DNA of 35,285 nucleotides from NCBI GenBank assembly GCA_020441995.1, contig JAGRLC010000024.1, positions 1 to 35,285 on the forward strand, in the 5' to 3' direction. Position 1 is the stretch's first letter. Every line of letters starts with the position of its first letter. Position numbers and translations under genes: made by a program. Shown here piece by piece: positions 1-8,266 of this stretch. The notes beneath the pieces were generated by a model. The model saw only the letters and a list, made by a program, of their open reading frames with translations, was not told the DNA's origin and ran no database searches. The DNA is from Rhodobiaceae bacterium (GTDB lineage: Bacteria; Pseudomonadota; Alphaproteobacteria; Rhizobiales; Tepidamorphaceae).

Positions 1-452
1 TGATCGCCAAGAACTGCGACGGCGCGGTGCCGCAATACGGCGCTTTCAGCGATGAGGACCAGGCCTTGCTCGATGCCGCGTACGGCATCCTCGATGTCAT
101 GCGCAAGGAAATCGGGGCGTTCCAGATACACAAGGCGATTGCCGCGATCTGGAATGTCGTTGCCGAGGCAAACCGTTACTTCGCCGCTCAGGAACCCTGG
201 GCGCTGAAGAAGACCGATCCGGAGCGTATGGCGACCGTTCTTTATACCACGGCGGAAGTGTTGCGGGTTGCCGCGGTCGGCGCGCAGCCATTTATTCCCG
301 AAGGCGCCGGCAAGCTGCTCGACCTGCTTGCGGTGGACGAGGAAAAACGTCAGTTTCGCGTCGAAAAGGCAGCGCTGATACCCGGTACGCCGCTGCCCAA
401 ACCGGCCCCCGTTTTCCCGCGCTATGTCGAGGAAGAGTCGGAAAAAGCCTGA
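1..452 (+). CDS. metG: Methionyl-tRNA synthetase, C-terminal part (5' truncated)
   Basis: This is the 3' end of a gene that begins before the window; the frame is open from base 3 to the stop at 450-452. The roughly 150 visible residues fit the alpha-helical anticodon-binding domain of class I methionyl-tRNA synthetase, with the family-typical stretch 'NRYFAAQEPWALKK' and the later 'PFIPEGAGKLLDLL'. The enzyme charges tRNA-Met with methionine in the cytosol. The protein ends soon after this domain with no sign of the C-terminal tRNA-binding (Arc1p/Trbp111-like) extension, as in many alphaproteobacteria. It is followed after 18 bases by a TatD-family gene, an arrangement common in this class and suggesting cotranscription. 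The catalytic core lies outside the window, so the call rests on the C-terminal domain and on context. Confidence 0.9.
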   Translation, partial: IAKNCDGAVPQYGAFSDEDQALLDAAYGILDVMRKEIGAFQIHKAIAAIWNVVAEANRYFAAQEPWALKKTDPERMATVLYTTAEVLRVAAVGAQPFIPEGAGKLLDLLAVDEEKRQFRVEKAALIPGTPLPKPAPVFPRYVEEESEKA

Positions 453-470
453 AAACGGCACGTTAAACTG

Positions 471-1289
471 ATGTCCAGACTGATCGACACCCATTGCCAT
501 CTCGATTTTCCCGACTTCGATGAGGATCGCGGAGAGATGCTGGCGCGCGCCCGCGCGCGCGGTGTCGGCGGGTTCATCACCATTAATACGCGTGTGCGCA
601 AATTCGATGTGATCCAGAAAATCGCGGCCGAACACGCGGATGTCTTCTGTACGGTCGGTACGCATCCTCATAACGCGGCCGAGGAAGCCGATGTGCCGCT
701 TGAAACGATCCTGGAGCGCGCCGAAGACCCGCTCGTCGTCGGTATCGGCGAGGCCGGTCTCGATTACCATTACGATTACGCGCCCCGCGACGTTCAGGCC
801 GGGGTGTTCCGCAAGCATATCGATGCCGCGCGGCGCACCGGATTGCCGCTGGTGATCCACAGCCGCGAAGCGGAAGACGATACCGCCAGCATACTTGAGG
901 ACGAAATGGGGAAGGGGGCCTTCACCGCTGTCCTGCACTGCTTTTCATCGAAGCCCGAACTGGCATGGCGCGGCATCGAGCTTGGCCTTTACGTGTCGTT
1001 CTCGGGCATTGTGACCTTCAAGAAGTCGGACGACTTCCGCGAACTTGCCTCGAAGCTGCCAGCCGACCGCATTCTCGTTGAAACCGATGCGCCATATCTC
1101 GCGCCGATGCCCAATCGCGGCAAACGCAACGAACCCGCGTTCGTGGCCGATACGGCCCGTGTGGTGGCGGATGCGCGCGGCATCGGATTGGCCGAACTGG
1201 CGGAGCTTACCACGGCCAATGCCTTGCGGCTGTTCAGCCGGTTTCCGGCGCAAGCCGTCGGCAGTGTTGAAGGCACCGCCAAGCTATGA
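471..1289 (+). CDS. TatD family hydrolase (metal-dependent DNase)
   Basis: A 272-residue protein of the usual TatD/YcfH length. It carries the N-terminal metal-binding HxH (H8-C-H10, in THCHLDF), the metal-bridging glutamate in GIGEAGLDYH (E94), conserved histidines in the 'VIHSREAEDD' and 'LHCFSS' segments, and the C-terminal ETDAPYLAP signature with its metal aspartate. The family are divalent-metal-dependent hydrolases of the amidohydrolase fold, several shown to be 3'-5' exonucleases; the physiological substrate of this member cannot be told from sequence. It lies between metG and an MBL-fold hydrolase. Its stop overlaps the next start as ATGA at 1286-1289, which points to translational coupling. 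Confidence 0.92.
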   Translation: MSRLIDTHCHLDFPDFDEDRGEMLARARARGVGGFITINTRVRKFDVIQKIAAEHADVFCTVGTHPHNAAEEADVPLETILERAEDPLVVGIGEAGLDYHYDYAPRDVQAGVFRKHIDAARRTGLPLVIHSREAEDDTASILEDEMGKGAFTAVLHCFSSKPELAWRGIELGLYVSFSGIVTFKKSDDFRELASKLPADRILVETDAPYLAPMPNRGKRNEPAFVADTARVVADARGIGLAELAELTTANALRLFSRFPAQAVGSVEGTAKL

Positions 1290-2086
1290 GCCTGCGGCTG
1301 ACCATTCTCGGCTGCGGATCGTCCGGCGGTGTGCCGCGCGTCGGTAACGATTGGGGGGCATGCGATCCCTCGGAGCCGAAGAACCGCCGCAGACGGTGTT
1401 CCGTGCTGGCCGAAAAGCTTGGTCACGGCGGTACGACGCGGGTGCTTGTCGATACGTCGCCAGATCTGCGCGAACAGCTTCTCGATGCCCAGGTGAAATC
1501 GCTCGATGGCGTGCTGATGACACATGACCACGCAGACCATACACATGGCATCGACGATCTGCGGCCTCTGGTGATCCGCAACCGCAAGCGCATCGCCGTT
1601 CATGCCGACGCATTGACCAGCGAGACGCTGCGGATGCGTTTCGGCTACTGCTTTTCATCGCCCGAAGGCTCGATCTATCCGCCGATCCTGGAACTGAGCG
1701 AATTCGCGTCCGACAAGCCGGTTGAGATCGACGGCGACGGCGGAACGCTGTCGGCAACGCCGGTGCCGGTCATTCACGGTCCAACGCCGGCGCTTGGGTT
1801 CCGTTTCGGCGACATCGCATATGTACCTGACGTGAGCGACATTTCGCCGGAGAGCGCATGGCTTCTGGAAGGTCTCGATATGCTGCTGCTGGACGCGTTG
1901 CGCTATACGCCGCACATCAGCCACTTCAATGTCGAGACGGCGCTTGAATGGATCGAGCGTCTCAAGCCGCGCCGCGCTGTTCTGACCAATCTGCATTGCG
2001 ACATCGACCACGCGACCTTGAGCGCCGAGGTTCCCGGAAACGTGAGCGTTGCATATGACATGATGCGCATAGAGGCGGACGCCTGA
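1286..2086 (+). CDS. MBL-fold metallo-hydrolase, PhnP-like
   Basis: A 266-residue metallo-beta-lactamase-fold protein. It opens with the TILGCGSSGGVPR strand-turn typical of the PhnP/RNase Z-like branch, and the metal motif HxHxDH is intact (H80-D-H82-A-D84-H85 in 'THDHADHTHG'). Further conserved histidines occur in 'PVIHGPTPALG', in 'PHISHFN' and in 'LTNLHCDIDH'. PhnP is a cyclic phosphodiesterase of phosphonate catabolism, but no phn genes are nearby. In alphaproteobacteria this gene usually sits beside metG and tatD, so a general cyclic phosphodiesterase or housekeeping role is more likely, and specificity is unknown. Its start codon overlaps the tatD stop by four bases, so these two genes are translated together. 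Confidence 0.88.
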   Translation: MSLRLTILGCGSSGGVPRVGNDWGACDPSEPKNRRRRCSVLAEKLGHGGTTRVLVDTSPDLREQLLDAQVKSLDGVLMTHDHADHTHGIDDLRPLVIRNRKRIAVHADALTSETLRMRFGYCFSSPEGSIYPPILELSEFASDKPVEIDGDGGTLSATPVPVIHGPTPALGFRFGDIAYVPDVSDISPESAWLLEGLDMLLLDALRYTPHISHFNVETALEWIERLKPRRAVLTNLHCDIDHATLSAEVPGNVSVAYDMMRIEADA

Positions 2087-2474
2087 TTTTTCTCAGCATG
2101 CTGGCGTAACCGGCTGTGATGCATATTTATTTCGCCCAATTCTGACTTATGGGCATATTCCAATTATATCCATCCATATAGTTCCATAATATATATTATG
2201 CGACAAATGGATATGGCCTGAAATATCGGGACCGTCATCAGAAAATGCGTTCCAGGACGACGACATCGATCTGCGGCAAGCTGGTGTCCTCCCTGCCGGG
2301 AAAACGCTCTGCGAGACTTCCGAGAAGCCCGGCGGTTGGTTGTCGAACGCCTTTGCCGGTGTGGCGCACGAAGACCGCCTCCGCGTCATTGGCGGTTGAG
2401 CGCCGGTACGTGATCTGGTTTTGATGATCAGGCTGTTCCAGGGCGCTCTATCCATATCCAAGCGAGGCAAACGA
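2087..2474. other. Intergenic region without a recognisable gene
   Basis: This 388-base gap separates the MBL hydrolase from mazG. Bases about 2150-2210 are strikingly AT-rich for this genome, with a TATATATTAT run near 2190-2200, and could hold promoter elements. Bases 2215-2420 have normal GC. Open frames cross this part on both strands but none has a ribosome binding site or a family motif. I saw no tRNA, terminator or repeat. It may hold the mazG promoter or an unrecognised RNA. Confidence 0.4.
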
Positions 2475-3251
2475 ATGACGCGACCGATTGAAGATCTGCT
2501 GGCCGTCATGGCACGGCTGCGCGACCCCGACAACGGCTGTCCGTGGGACGTGAAACAGGATTTCGCGTCGATCGCGCCTTACACGATCGAGGAAGCCTAT
2601 GAGGTCGCCGAAGCCATTGAGCGCGGCGACATGGACGATCTCAAGGACGAGCTTGGCGACCTGCTGCTCCAGGTCGTGTTTCACGCCCGCATGGCCGAGG
2701 AAGCCGATGTGTTTGCTTTCGGCGATGTCGTCGAAGCCATCCACGACAAGATGGTGCGGCGGCATCCGCATGTTTTCGGCGAGAAAGCGGCCAATGGCGT
2801 CGCGGACGTGCGCGAGAGCTGGGAGGAAATCAAGGCGTCCGAGCGCTCGGGAAAAGGCTCAAACAGCAAGGGCCTGCTTGATGACATTCCATATGGCCTG
2901 CCTGCCCTGCTGCGCGCTCAGAAGCTTACCAAGCGCGCCGCGCGTGTCGGTTTTGACTGGCCGGACGTCGAAGGCGCCTGGGAGAAGCTCGACGAGGAAC
3001 TTGGCGAACTCGACGATGCCCTGATCGATGGCGGTAATGTCGCCGAGGAAGTCGGCGACGCGCTGTTTGCGCTGGTCAATGTCGCGCGCAAGCTCGGCGT
3101 CGATCCGGAAGAAGCGCTGCGCGCAACCAACGCCAAGTTCTGCCGCCGTTTTGCACATATTGAGTCAAGCCTGCGCGAACAAGGCAGAGATCTCGCGTCG
3201 AGCAATCTTGAGGAGATGGACCGGCTCTGGAACGAGGCGAAAGACGACTAG
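2475..3251 (+). CDS. mazG: Nucleoside triphosphate pyrophosphohydrolase MazG
   Basis: A 258-residue protein with two all-alpha MazG NTP-pyrophosphatase domains. The first contains the hallmark 'GCPWDVKQ' (residues 21-28), then EExxE in 'TIEEAYEVAEAI' and the downstream E-x-x-D of 'KDELGDLLLQV', which bind Mg2+. The second repeats the pattern as 'EELGELDDAL' and 'AEEVGDALFALVNVAR'. MazG hydrolyses NTPs and damaged dNTPs to monophosphates and pyrophosphate, a sanitation role also linked to stress alarmones. I chose ATG 2475 because GAGG lies 7 bases upstream and family members begin just before the 'LLAVMARLRDP' segment; an in-frame TTG at 2421 would add 18 unconserved residues. Confidence 0.95.
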   Translation: MTRPIEDLLAVMARLRDPDNGCPWDVKQDFASIAPYTIEEAYEVAEAIERGDMDDLKDELGDLLLQVVFHARMAEEADVFAFGDVVEAIHDKMVRRHPHVFGEKAANGVADVRESWEEIKASERSGKGSNSKGLLDDIPYGLPALLRAQKLTKRAARVGFDWPDVEGAWEKLDEELGELDDALIDGGNVAEEVGDALFALVNVARKLGVDPEEALRATNAKFCRRFAHIESSLREQGRDLASSNLEEMDRLWNEAKDD

Positions 3252-3409
3252 CGCTCCAACTGCTTGTATCAGGGGGCCGCGCCCTGCCCGCTTTGCATCT
3301 TGGCTTTCCGGCGCGCGGCACCAGATAATGCGTACCAGCGAAGAACGCTTAGGCTACTCGCGCGTTCTTCATGTTGAACATCACGATCAAGCATGAGAGG
3401 CACACCGAC

Positions 3410-5239
3410 GTGAGGTGGTTCTCCAACCTCATAGACGCGTTCGCGCGCGCCGACGGCCCGCCGCCGCAGCGGCTGGGCGCGTTCATGGCCTGGGCGCTCA
3501 AGGGCTGCTTTCCCGCCATTGTCGTGACGCTTGTGGTTTCCATGCTTGTCGGGCTGACGGATGTCGGCGCTGCCTTTGTCGTCGGCTGGCTGATCGACAT
3601 CGGCCAGAGCTATGGCGCGCAAAGCGTCTTCCGCGATGCGTGGCATCTGCTGCTCGCCGCAACCCTGTTTTTCCTGTTCGCGCGCCCTGTCGTCATGGGG
3701 CTGAGCGCGGCGCTCAATTCGCTGACGCTTATGCCCAACGTCTATCCCCTCGTCCTGTCGCGATTGAACCGTCACACGCTGGGGCAAAGCCTCGGGTTCT
3801 TCGACAATGATTTCGCCGGGCGCATTGCCCAGAAGCAGCAGCAGACGGCACGCGCGATCAGCGACGTCATCAGCGAGGGCGTCTCGATCTTCGGGTTGAG
3901 TGGCGCGGCGGTGATCGGAACGGCGGCCCTTGTCGGCAAGATCAGCCTTTGGCTGGTGGCGGCGCTGTTTGTGTGGATCGCGGTCTATGCGCTGATGATC
4001 CGCTATTTCATGCCCAAGGTGCGGGTAAAGTCGAAAGACCGGGCGTCCGCGCGTGCAATGGTGACGGGGCAGATCGTTGACACCATAACCAATATCGCCA
4101 CGGTCAAACTCTTCAGTCATTCCCAGCGCGAGGATCGTGCCGCACTTGATGCGCTTGGCGCTTATCGCGGCAAGATCATTGCTTTCGGCGAGATTTCGGC
4201 GGCCTTCCGTTTCTGGATGATGGCGCTGGCCGGAACGCTTCCGGTTGCGCTGGTTGGCGGTACGCTGTGGTTCTGGTCGCAAGGGGCTGCAAGCGCCGGC
4301 GACATTGCCGCAGCGGGGCTGATCTCCACACGCATTGCGCAGATGTCCGGCTGGGTCTCGATGTCGGTAATGGGGATTTTCACCAATATCGGCGAGGTCG
4401 AGGACGGCATGCGCACCCTGTCGCCCGCGCATGCGATCGAGGACAAGAACGCAGCCGGCGAAATGACGCGGAGTTCCGGCGCGGTTGCATTCGAGAAGGT
4501 CTCCTTCGGATATGGCCGCAAGACCCCTGCCCTCAATGACTTCACCCTGCATGTCGCACCTGGTGAAAAGATCGCGCTCGTCGGCCGGTCCGGCGCCGGC
4601 AAATCGACGGCTGTCTCGCTGCTGCTTCGTCTCTACGATGTCGAGGCCGGGCGCATCACGCTCGATGGCACCGACATTCGCGATGTCACCCAGGAAAGCC
4701 TGCGCGAGCAGATCGGCATGGTCCGGCAGGAAACCTCGATGTTCAACCGCTCCGCGCTTGAGAACATCCGTTATGGCCGGCCCGAGGCAACCGACGATGA
4801 AGTTTATGCCGCCGCGCGCCGGGCGCATGCGCATTCATTCATCGTCGACCTTGAGGATTATCGCGGACGCAAGGGCTACGGCGCCTATCTCGGCGAGCGC
4901 GGCGTGAAGCTTTCCGGCGGTCAGCGGCAGCGCATCGCGCTTGCCCGCGTTATCCTGAAGAACGCGCCGGTTCTGGTGCTGGATGAGGCAACCAGCGCGC
5001 TCGATTCAGAAGTCGAGGCCGCCATTCAGGACACGCTGGAAGTCCTGATGGAGGACAAGACGGTGATTGCCATTGCCCACCGGCTGTCCACCATCGCGCG
5101 CATGGACCGCATCATCGTAATCGATGAAGGCCGGATCGTTGAAGAAGGCACCCATGGCGAACTGCTGGCGCGCGGCGGGCTTTATGCCCGGTTCTGGAAC
5201 AGGCAGTCAGGCGGCTTCATCAACCTCGCTGCGGAATAG
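3410..5239 (+). CDS. ABC transporter, fused permease/ATPase (MsbA-like exporter)
   Basis: A half-transporter of about 609 residues. The N-terminal part (about residues 25-320) is a six-helix type-1 exporter membrane domain. The C-terminal part is an ABC ATPase with Walker A 'GRSGAGKST', signature '[13 protein letters not shown]', Walker B '[12 protein letters not shown]' and the switch histidine in '[12 protein letters not shown]'. It should act as a homodimer in the inner membrane exporting a lipid, lipid-linked or drug-like substrate, which cannot be predicted further. I prefer the GTG at 3410, which has GAGAGG at 3395-3400. The in-frame ATG at 3371 would add 13 residues but lacks a good ribosome binding site. 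It is followed convergently by a methyltransferase gene. Confidence 0.9.
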   Translation: MRWFSNLIDAFARADGPPPQRLGAFMAWALKGCFPAIVVTLVVSMLVGLTDVGAAFVVGWLIDIGQSYGAQSVFRDAWHLLLAATLFFLFARPVVMGLSAALNSLTLMPNVYPLVLSRLNRHTLGQSLGFFDNDFAGRIAQKQQQTARAISDVISEGVSIFGLSGAAVIGTAALVGKISLWLVAALFVWIAVYALMIRYFMPKVRVKSKDRASARAMVTGQIVDTITNIATVKLFSHSQREDRAALDALGAYRGKIIAFGEISAAFRFWMMALAGTLPVALVGGTLWFWSQGAASAGDIAAAGLISTRIAQMSGWVSMSVMGIFTNIGEVEDGMRTLSPAHAIEDKNAAGEMTRSSGAVAFEKVSFGYGRKTPALNDFTLHVAPGEKIALVGRSGAGKSTAVSLLLRLYDVEAGRITLDGTDIRDVTQESLREQIGMVRQETSMFNRSALENIRYGRPEATDDEVYAAARRAHAHSFIVDLEDYRGRKGYGAYLGERGVKLSGGQRQRIALARVILKNAPVLVLDEATSALDSEVEAAIQDTLEVLMEDKTVIAIAHRLSTIARMDRIIVIDEGRIVEEGTHGELLARGGLYARFWNRQSGGFINLAAE

Positions 5240-5308
5240 GCCGCAGTTGCCATCCTGCGCGGTATGCGCGTAGCGGCGATGCCGCACAGGATGATGAGCG
5301 CGTGTTTG

Positions 5309-6202
5309 TCAGCCGGGGTTGCGGCCAGAGATCACCCATGACGAGGAATCCATAACGATACCGTCGCTCTGTTTCTTCTGGGCGCCGATTGCCTTGGCGA
5401 GCGCGGCTTCAATCTCGGGGCGCTGACGCTCGGCGATTTCGCCTGCCTCACGGAACACCTCCCCTGCCGGTCCGATTGCCAGCTGGAAGTCGATGGCATC
5501 CTGAACGGTCTTGCCGACCAGGACCGGCGCATCGACGCGCTCGAAACGGATGTCCTCGAAGCCCGCGATTTCCATCATCTTGCGCACCATGGGCTCATCG
5601 GCCATCGAGAACGGGCCGGGGCCGCAGGTGCGCGCGCCGTCGCCGGGAGCGGGAAGGAATTCGAGCACCACATCCTTGGCCATGCTGAGCCACGGGTTGT
5701 CGGCGCGCTGGCGCCAGACGATATGGGTCATGGTGCCGCCGGGCTTCAGCGCCGAGCGCATGTTGCGCAGACCGGCAACGGGATTGGCGAAGAACATCGT
5801 GCCGAAACGTGAAAATACGAAATCGAATTCGGGTTCGAAACGGTCGATCAGGGCGTCGCTCAACAGGAACGAGACATTCTTGATGCCGCGCTCGGCGACT
5901 TCCAGGCGGCCATACTCAAGGAACGCGTCGCAGCAGTCCTGACCTACGACATGGCCTTCCGGCCCTGCCCGCCCGGCAAGTTTTATCGCCGTATCGCCGA
6001 ACCCGCAGCCGATATCGAGGATTCTGTCGCCTTGTCTGACCGGCAAATTGGGAAAAATCGCCTCGCTGTGCTGGGTCAGTCCATCGACGAGAATATGCTT
6101 GAAGCGGACAAACTTCGGAACGAGCACCTCGTTCCAGAACGTTACATATTCCGCGCTGAGATCGTTTTCAGGATTACGATCAACCGGTTCTGCCATGCTC
6201 AT
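5309..6202 (-). CDS. Class I SAM-dependent methyltransferase
   Basis: A protein of about 297 residues with a Rossmann-type methyltransferase core. Motif I is 'ILDIGCGFGDTAIKLA', followed by the acidic strand-2 region 'VVGQDCCDAFLEYGR' and motif 'FDFVFSRFGTMFFANP'. It resembles the UbiE/COQ5-like methyltransferase_11/25 group, whose substrates range from quinones to small metabolites; substrate unknown here. Three in-frame ATGs lie close together (6214, 6202, 6196). I chose 6202 because GGAGAG sits 4 bases before it, whereas 6214 has the AAGGA almost touching the start. It is divergent from the winged-helix/TPR regulator at 6413, about 210 bases away, and could be its target. Confidence 0.85.
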   Translation of the reverse strand: MSMAEPVDRNPENDLSAEYVTFWNEVLVPKFVRFKHILVDGLTQHSEAIFPNLPVRQGDRILDIGCGFGDTAIKLAGRAGPEGHVVGQDCCDAFLEYGRLEVAERGIKNVSFLLSDALIDRFEPEFDFVFSRFGTMFFANPVAGLRNMRSALKPGGTMTHIVWRQRADNPWLSMAKDVVLEFLPAPGDGARTCGPGPFSMADEPMVRKMMEIAGFEDIRFERVDAPVLVGKTVQDAIDFQLAIGPAGEVFREAGEIAERQRPEIEAALAKAIGAQKKQSDGIVMDSSSWVISGRNPG

Positions 6203-6300
6203 GGTTCTCTCCATTTCCTTCGGCGCTCATTGAAGCTCTGCGCCGCTGTCTCTGATGCTTCCAAGATGGCGATTGTTTTGACCGGGTGCTTGATGGAAGT

Positions 6301-6319
6301 TTGGAGATAACTTGGAGAT
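6301..6319. promoter_or_regulatory. Tandem direct repeat TTGGAGAT-N3-TTGGAGAT, candidate regulator site
   Basis: TTGGAGAT occurs at 6301-6308 and again at 6312-6319, so the copies start 11 bases apart, about one helical turn. They lie in the divergent region between the methyltransferase and the winged-helix regulator. OmpR/CadC-type winged-helix proteins often bind such tandem direct repeats, so this may be an autoregulatory site. That function is inferred only from spacing and position. Confidence 0.4.
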
Positions 6320-6412
6320 TTCTCTGGATTCTTGAATAATCTGGTTTGCGAACGCACCTGATGGCCTGCCTTGAATTGCGGCAATGCGGTTTTCAAATCA
6401 CGCGGGACCCTG

Positions 6413-7990
6413 ATGATTTTCAAGATCAACGGATGCACGGTGGATACGGAAGCCTATGAGCTGCGCCGTGACGGCGTGCACCTGCCTGTTGAGCCCCAGG
6501 TGTTCGATCTTCTCGTTTTTCTGCTGGAAAACCCCGGCAAGCTGGTTACAAAGCAAGAGATCACCGACAGGATATGGGATGGGCGGATCGTGTCGGATTC
6601 CGCCGTCAGCACGCGCATCAAGGCGGTTCGTCAGGCCATCGGCGACGATGGCAGCCGGCAAAATGTCATCCAGACCGTGCGCCGCCGCGGTTTCCGGCTT
6701 GTTGCCGATGTCAGCGCGGACGAGACCCCGGTAGCCGCCGCTGATCCGGCGGAGCCTGTGTTACCGCTGCCGCAACCGTCAGCAGGCTGCGACGGACGCC
6801 CCATCGTCGCGGTCGTGCCCTTCGTCAACAATGCCGACGATCCGCAGCAGGACTATTTCGCGGACGGCATTACCGACGACATCATCTCCGCCCTGTCGCG
6901 GCACCGCTGGCTCGGCGTTTTGGCCCGGAATTCGATGTTTGCCTACAAAGGGCAAACACCCACCGGCAGCCAGTTGCGGCAGGACCTTGGCGCCGTTTAC
7001 GCGGTGACAGGCAGCGTGCGCCGAGGCGTGTCGCACATCCGCATACGCGTGCATCTGATGGATACGGAGACGGGAACCCAGGTCTGGTCGGAGAGCTATG
7101 ACCGCGAGCCGGCGGACCTGTTCGCCGTGCAGGACGAGATCGTCGATACGATCTCGGCGCGGATCGAACCGGAAGTCGGCGCCGCCGAACGCAAGAAAGT
7201 CCTGCGCAGGCCGCGCGCGAACCTGAAGGCCTGGGATTGCTATCACCTCGGGATCAACCACTTCTTCCGGTTTACCGCCGCCGACAATCTGGAGGCTCAA
7301 CGCCTGCTGGCGCACAGCCGCCAGCTTGATCCGCAGTTCGGCGAGGCCCATGCGTGGTGGGCCTACGCTGTCGTTCTTGGCATGGTCTACTGGGACACGG
7401 AGCCGAGCGACGAACTGCTCGACGAGGCGCTTGCCGCCGTTCGTCTTGCGCTCGAGATCGACATGGAAAACGCCGTTTTCCATGCCCTGCTCGCGCGCAT
7501 CAACCTGGCGCGGCGGGAATATTCGGCTGCCATCATCAGCAACGAGAACGCCATAGGTTTGAACCCGGGCTTTGCGGCGGCCTATTGCGGCCTTGGCGAC
7601 TCTCTTGCTTATGAAGGCCGTTACGATGAAGCCATCGAGAATTTCAAGAAGGCAGCGGCGCTGAGCCACAACGATCCGCAGCGCTGGGCATTCCTGAGTT
7701 ACGGGGCGCTGGCTTACATCTTCCAGGGCAATTACGAGGCGGCGCTGGATTGGGCCGAAAAAGCCAGCGTCATTCCCAATTGCCAGTACTGGACGACGGC
7801 GCATCGCTGTGTCGCCCTCGCCTGCCTTGAGCGCCGCGAGGAAGCACGGCAGATGGCGCAACGCCTTTTGAGCGACAAGCCCGAATTTTCCTGCGCGTTC
7901 GCACGCCGCAAGCTTTTCTTCCTTAAAAACCCCGAGCAGCTTGATCGGTATGTTGAAAGCCTGCTCAGCGCGGGCGTTCCGGAGATGTGA
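6413..7990 (+). CDS. Winged-helix (CadC/OmpR-type) regulator with TolB-like and TPR domains
   Basis: A 525-residue protein with three parts. Residues 1-98 are an OmpR-type winged helix, including 'LPVEPQVFDLLVFLLENPG' and the wing 'VIQTVRRRGFRLVADV'. Residues about 125-250 are a TolB/FlgO-like domain as in 'adenylate cyclase'-named regulators ('IVAVVPFVN', 'YFADGITDDIISALSR', 'VRVHLMDTETG'-like strand). Residues about 290-500 contain TPR helices ('YCGLGDSLAYEGRYDEAIENFKKA'-type repeats). No transmembrane segment or nucleotide cyclase domain is visible, so it should be a soluble DNA-binding regulator sensing through its TPR part. ATG 6413 is preceded by GGGA; the TTG at 6371 would add 14 unconserved residues. 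Target genes are unknown; the divergent methyltransferase is the first candidate. Confidence 0.82.
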   Translation: MIFKINGCTVDTEAYELRRDGVHLPVEPQVFDLLVFLLENPGKLVTKQEITDRIWDGRIVSDSAVSTRIKAVRQAIGDDGSRQNVIQTVRRRGFRLVADVSADETPVAAADPAEPVLPLPQPSAGCDGRPIVAVVPFVNNADDPQQDYFADGITDDIISALSRHRWLGVLARNSMFAYKGQTPTGSQLRQDLGAVYAVTGSVRRGVSHIRIRVHLMDTETGTQVWSESYDREPADLFAVQDEIVDTISARIEPEVGAAERKKVLRRPRANLKAWDCYHLGINHFFRFTAADNLEAQRLLAHSRQLDPQFGEAHAWWAYAVVLGMVYWDTEPSDELLDEALAAVRLALEIDMENAVFHALLARINLARREYSAAIISNENAIGLNPGFAAAYCGLGDSLAYEGRYDEAIENFKKAAALSHNDPQRWAFLSYGALAYIFQGNYEAALDWAEKASVIPNCQYWTTAHRCVALACLERREEARQMAQRLLSDKPEFSCAFARRKLFFLKNPEQLDRYVESLLSAGVPEM

Positions 7991-8055
7991 CCGAAACCGG
8001 CCTCATGGGCATCAATTCCACGTGCCTAGTCTGGAATTATTCAAAAACATCGCCG

Positions 8056-8084
8056 TTGACGGCTGTTTTCCTCTCTTCTAGTCT
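8056..8084 (+). promoter_or_regulatory. Predicted sigma-70-type promoter of the imelysin operon
   Basis: TTGACG at 8056-8061 is separated by 17 bases from TAGTCT at 8079-8084, a reasonable housekeeping promoter. Transcription would start near 8091, directly at the inverted repeat 8098-8116 and about 70 bases before the first small gene. Confidence 0.45.
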
Positions 8085-8097
8085 CCGCCGATCTAAT

Positions 8098-8116
8098 TTG
8101 GACTATATGAGTCCAA
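8098..8116. promoter_or_regulatory. Perfect inverted repeat TTGGACT-N5-AGTCCAA, candidate iron-responsive operator
   Basis: The two 7-base arms match perfectly around a 5-base spacer, giving a 19-base site just downstream of the predicted promoter, where a bound repressor would block transcription. The arms recall half-sites used by Rrf2-family iron/Fe-S regulators (RirA, IscR) in alphaproteobacteria. Assigning it to a particular regulator is inference; it does not look like an Irr box (TTTAGAA arms). Confidence 0.5.
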
Positions 8117-8161
8117 TAACCTGCTCATCCGGGCCTTGACCCCGGGCTGCTGGAGGTTCGC

Positions 8162-8266
8162 ATGCTGCGGATGCTGAATGCCGTGTGCCCCGATGGTGCG
8201 CGGTGGACCGATTTTATTGCTGGGGTGATTGTGCCGGTCGCCGTCTCACGGGAGACCGGCGCATGA
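8162..8266 (+). CDS. 34-residue peptide at the head of the imelysin operon
   Basis: This short frame starts at ATG 8162 with an ideal GGAGG at 8152-8156, five bases upstream. It ends in an ATGA overlap with the start of the next gene (8263), a strong sign that it is translated and coupled. The peptide (MLRMLNAVCPDGARWTDF... to ...SRETGA) has one cysteine, a tryptophan and a short hydrophobic stretch (FIAGVIVPVAV). I recognise no family; it is not HemP-like. It could be a leader peptide whose translation tunes the downstream genes, or a small functional protein of the iron operon. Confidence 0.55.
   Translation: MLRMLNAVCPDGARWTDFIAGVIVPVAVSRETGA

Noticed and set aside
2147..2533. A 128-codon minus-strand frame across the gap before mazG
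   Set aside because: It runs antisense into mazG and has no ribosome binding site, family motif or plausible composition.
3269..4834. A 521-codon open frame on the minus strand
   Set aside because: It lies antisense to the ABC exporter, whose membrane and ATPase motifs are intact on the + strand. Its translation is rich in Arg, His, Asp and Gly with no domain, as expected for the complement of GC-rich codons.
5251..5296. Imperfect hairpin between the ABC exporter and the methyltransferase
   Set aside because: The arms (ATCCTG with GCGG and their partners) are interrupted and no T-run follows on either strand, so I do not call a terminator.
6779..7861. A 360-codon open frame on the minus strand
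   Set aside because: It is antisense to the winged-helix/TolB-like/TPR regulator and has no motifs or ribosome binding site.
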